Below are positions 62,411-64,000 of a stretch of DNA of 64,000 bases, one piece after another. The stretch is from Anderseniella sp. Alg231-50. Lineage in GTDB: Bacteria > Pseudomonadota > Alphaproteobacteria > Rhizobiales > Aestuariivirgaceae. The first letter of the stretch is position 1. The number at the start of each line of letters is the position of its first letter. A program made the position numbers and the translations under genes. Under the pieces are notes generated by a model that ran no database searches, was not told the DNA's origin, and saw only the letters and a program-made list of their open reading frames with translations. The stretch covers positions 1,860,001 to 1,924,000 of the forward strand of contig NZ_LT703003.1 of assembly GCF_900149695.1 (NCBI RefSeq), given 5' to 3'.

Positions 62411-63388
62411 TCACACTTCCAGGACAATCTTGCCGATATGAGCCGAGGTTTCCATCAGGGTGTGGGCCTTGTCGGCCTGCGCCAGGGGAAAGGTCTTGAA
62501 CAATTGCGGTTTGACTTTGCCGGCCTCGATCAATGGCCACACGGTTGTTCTCAAGGCACTGGCGATGGCTGCCTTGTCGGCGGTGGGGCGAATGCGCAAG
62601 GTGGAACCGGTCAGTGTCAGGCGTTTGAGCATGACCATCATGAAATCGACTTCCGCCTTTGAACCGTTGAGGTAGGCAATGTTGACGATGCGGCCATCGC
62701 GTGCTGCCGCCTTGATGTTGCGCTGGATGTAGTCACCGCCGACCATGTCGAGGATGACGTCGACCCCCTTCTTGCCGGTGGCCTGTTTCAGCACGTCCAC
62801 GAAGTCCTGTTCGCGATAGTTGATGGCGCGTTCGGCGCCGAGCGCTTCGCAGGCGGCGCATTTGTCGGCGGAGCCTGCCGTGGTGTAGACGGTTGACCCA
62901 AGTTGGGACGCGATCTGGATGGCAGTTGTGCCAATACCGGACGATCCGCCATGCACCAGCAGGCTTTCACCCGGTTTCAGGGCGCCACGTTCAAAAACAT
63001 TGGTCCAGACGGTGAAGAATGTTTCCGGGATTCCGGCTGCTTCCGCCATGCTGAGACCGTCAGGAACCGGAAGGGCATTGGTTTCGTGCACACTGCAATA
63101 CTCGGCATACCCGCCGCCAGCCACCAGGGCGCAGACCTTGTCACCTGCCTTCCAGAGTGAAACGCCTTCGCCGAGAGCCACAACCTCACCGGCAATCTCC
63201 AGTCCGGGAATTTCTGATGCGCCGGGCGGCGGCGGGTAGGCGCCCATGCGCTGCAGGACATCCGGGCGGTTCACACCGGCTGCGGCAACCTTGATCAATA
63301 CCTCGCCGGCACCCGGTGCCGGGGTCGGTATTGTGGCTGGTTTCAGCACATCCGGGCCGCCGGGTTGGGATATTTCAATTGCGGTCAT
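62411..63388 (-). CDS. NADPH:quinone oxidoreductase, zinc-free MDR family
   Basis: 325 residues from ATG 63388 (MTAIEISQPGGPDVLKPATI); ATGs up to 63430 add a short atypical leader. GroES-like N-terminus with AAAGVNRPDVLQRMGAYPPP and Rossmann motif LVHGGSSGIGTTAIQIASQL near 150. Belongs to the PIG3/QOR group that reduces quinones with NADPH. No clear ribosome site; lies alone. Confidence 0.87.
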   Translation of the reverse strand: MTAIEISQPGGPDVLKPATIPTPAPGAGEVLIKVAAAGVNRPDVLQRMGAYPPPPGASEIPGLEIAGEVVALGEGVSLWKAGDKVCALVAGGGYAEYCSVHETNALPVPDGLSMAEAAGIPETFFTVWTNVFERGALKPGESLLVHGGSSGIGTTAIQIASQLGSTVYTTAGSADKCAACEALGAERAINYREQDFVDVLKQATGKKGVDVILDMVGGDYIQRNIKAAARDGRIVNIAYLNGSKAEVDFMMVMLKRLTLTGSTLRIRPTADKAAIASALRTTVWPLIEAGKVKPQLFKTFPLAQADKAHTLMETSAHIGKIVLEV

Positions 63389-63513
63389 TGAAGAAGGAAT
63401 ACTGGTCACAAGCGGGTGCCTCATATGCAAAGGTTGTCAGGAAATTGCCGGTTAGGCATTATGAAACAACTAGTAGTGGCGCAATCAGGCGGTTGCAAGC
63501 GGAGGTCATTGTC

Positions 63514-63699
63514 ATGGACGAAGAAATCATCAAGCCGAAACCCCCCGGTCCTGCTGTTGGTGAAGACCTCTCGGAACTGTCTGTGGAGGAATTGCAGAGG
63601 CGGGTGGTGGAGTTCGAGGACGAAATTGTGCGCCTGAAAGCTGAAATTGACGGGAAACAGTCTTCGAAGGTCGCCGCGGATTCATTTTTCAAGCTGTAA
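63514..63699 (+). CDS. DUF1192 protein
   Basis: 61 residues from ATG 63514 with a GCGGAGG ribosome site; the frame is open upstream but not coding. DLSELSVEELQRRVVEFEDE and EIVRLKAEIDGKQSSKVAAD are typical of DUF1192, small acidic coiled-coil proteins of alphaproteobacteria. It lies divergent from the quinone oxidoreductase gene. Confidence 0.85.
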   Translation: MDEEIIKPKPPGPAVGEDLSELSVEELQRRVVEFEDEIVRLKAEIDGKQSSKVAADSFFKL

Positions 63700-63807
63700 C
63701 GGTGTCCTGCGGGTCAATTTTATTCCCGAACTAAGTCACTGAATCGAATCGGTTATCTGAAAAGTAACCTGAATGAATTGTTTCAATAATGCCCAAAATG
63801 AATCATG

Positions 63808-63822
63808 TTAACCTTTTGGTAA
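63808..63822 (+). promoter_or_regulatory. CtrA-like box before the candidate sRNA
   Basis: TTAA-N7-GTAA (TTAACCTTTTGGTAA) matches the CtrA consensus in one half and with one change in the other. It lies ~35 bp upstream of the predicted sRNA start, the usual CtrA activator position. Confidence 0.4.
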
Positions 63823-63844
63823 GGATCTGGGTGCATAGTCGTCA

Positions 63845-63941
63845 ATGTAGTCCTTAGGGATTACCCGAGTGGTTTTCCACTCTGTTTGACGCCTCCCTGT
63901 TAGACTTTATGAGCCGCGATTATTTCGTGGCTCTTTTTTTT
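63845..63941 (+). ncRNA. Candidate trans-acting small RNA
   Basis: About 97 nt: an unpaired 5' end, hairpin GAGTGG-TTTT-CCACTC (63867-63882), an unstructured linker GTTTGACGCCTCCCTGTTAG with CCTCCC complementary to Shine-Dalgarno sequences, and a terminator of 9 bp (GAGCCGCGA/TCGTGGCTC, one G-T pair) with eight T's. No open frame crosses it. The layout is that of alphaproteobacterial anti-Shine-Dalgarno sRNAs. Promoter inferred; transcription unproven. Confidence 0.5.
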
Positions 63942-64000
63942 GGCACCGGACTTGCTTGAAAGGTGGTCAGGCTGGTCTTCGTGGTTCATATTGATGCACC

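Overview
The window looks like a chromosomal segment of an alphaproteobacterium, most likely of the Hyphomicrobiales (Rhizobiales) group. This rests on the conserved neighbourhoods pyk-DUF1036-N-formylglutamate amidohydrolase-DUF1244-DUF2312/GapR and CoxIV-pntAA-pntAB-pntB, on TrcR/DUF1013, DUF1192 and a 41-residue L36, on CtrA-like boxes (TTAA-N7-TTAA), and on three copies of a ~105-bp two-palindrome intergenic element that resembles the rhizobial RIME repeats. No rRNA, tRNA or CRISPR array was seen. Gene density is high and most operons use short start/stop overlaps (ATGA, GTGA, TTGA).

1-20155 is mainly a purine-catabolism region. A left-edge allantoinase (puuE, cut by the window) is divergent from uraH-xdhA-xdhB-xdhC and a four-gene BMP-type ABC importer. 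Further right, a LysR regulator is divergent from puuD (membrane urate oxidase with a cytochrome c domain) and guaD. Together these encode uptake of a purine or nucleoside, guanine to xanthine, xanthine to urate, urate to 5-hydroxyisourate and its hydrolysis, and allantoin opening. Between the two purine blocks (11-16.5 kb) lie a GNAT protein, a TyrA-like dehydrogenase, a homocysteine methyltransferase paired with a BBE-type flavoprotein, and a GlxA-type regulator.

20-34.6 kb holds an RraA-fold protein, an orphan ferredoxin-reductase-like flavoprotein, small ORFs, rpmJ with a strong terminator, TPR proteins, the pyk-to-gapR block, two cell-wall genes (DUF882/M15-like and a large L,D-transpeptidase) and an orphan sigma-54 response regulator. 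34.8-51 kb holds pepF, a DUF3445 haem-type protein with an ABC1 kinase, the transhydrogenase operon, a decayed phytanoyl-CoA-dioxygenase-like gene, an Lrp regulator, a porin, rpsU, purEK, two divergent DUF465 genes and a flavoprotein oxidase. 51-64 kb is looser: a tiny isolated transcription unit, a full-length integrase that has lost most catalytic residues, two acyl-CoA synthetases (one propionyl-CoA type), a DMT transporter, trcR, an RraA/cyclase pair, a quinone oxidoreductase, DUF1192 and a candidate small RNA at the right edge.

The most interesting non-coding signals are the RIME-like elements (27424, 32947, 62211), the 25-codon transcription unit (51063-51240), a candidate sRNA with a CtrA-like box (63808-63941), a structured-RNA candidate between purK and rpsU (47396-47492), and a 73-bp inverted-repeat element (11990-12062). 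No wholly new multi-gene system could be demonstrated from the sequence alone.
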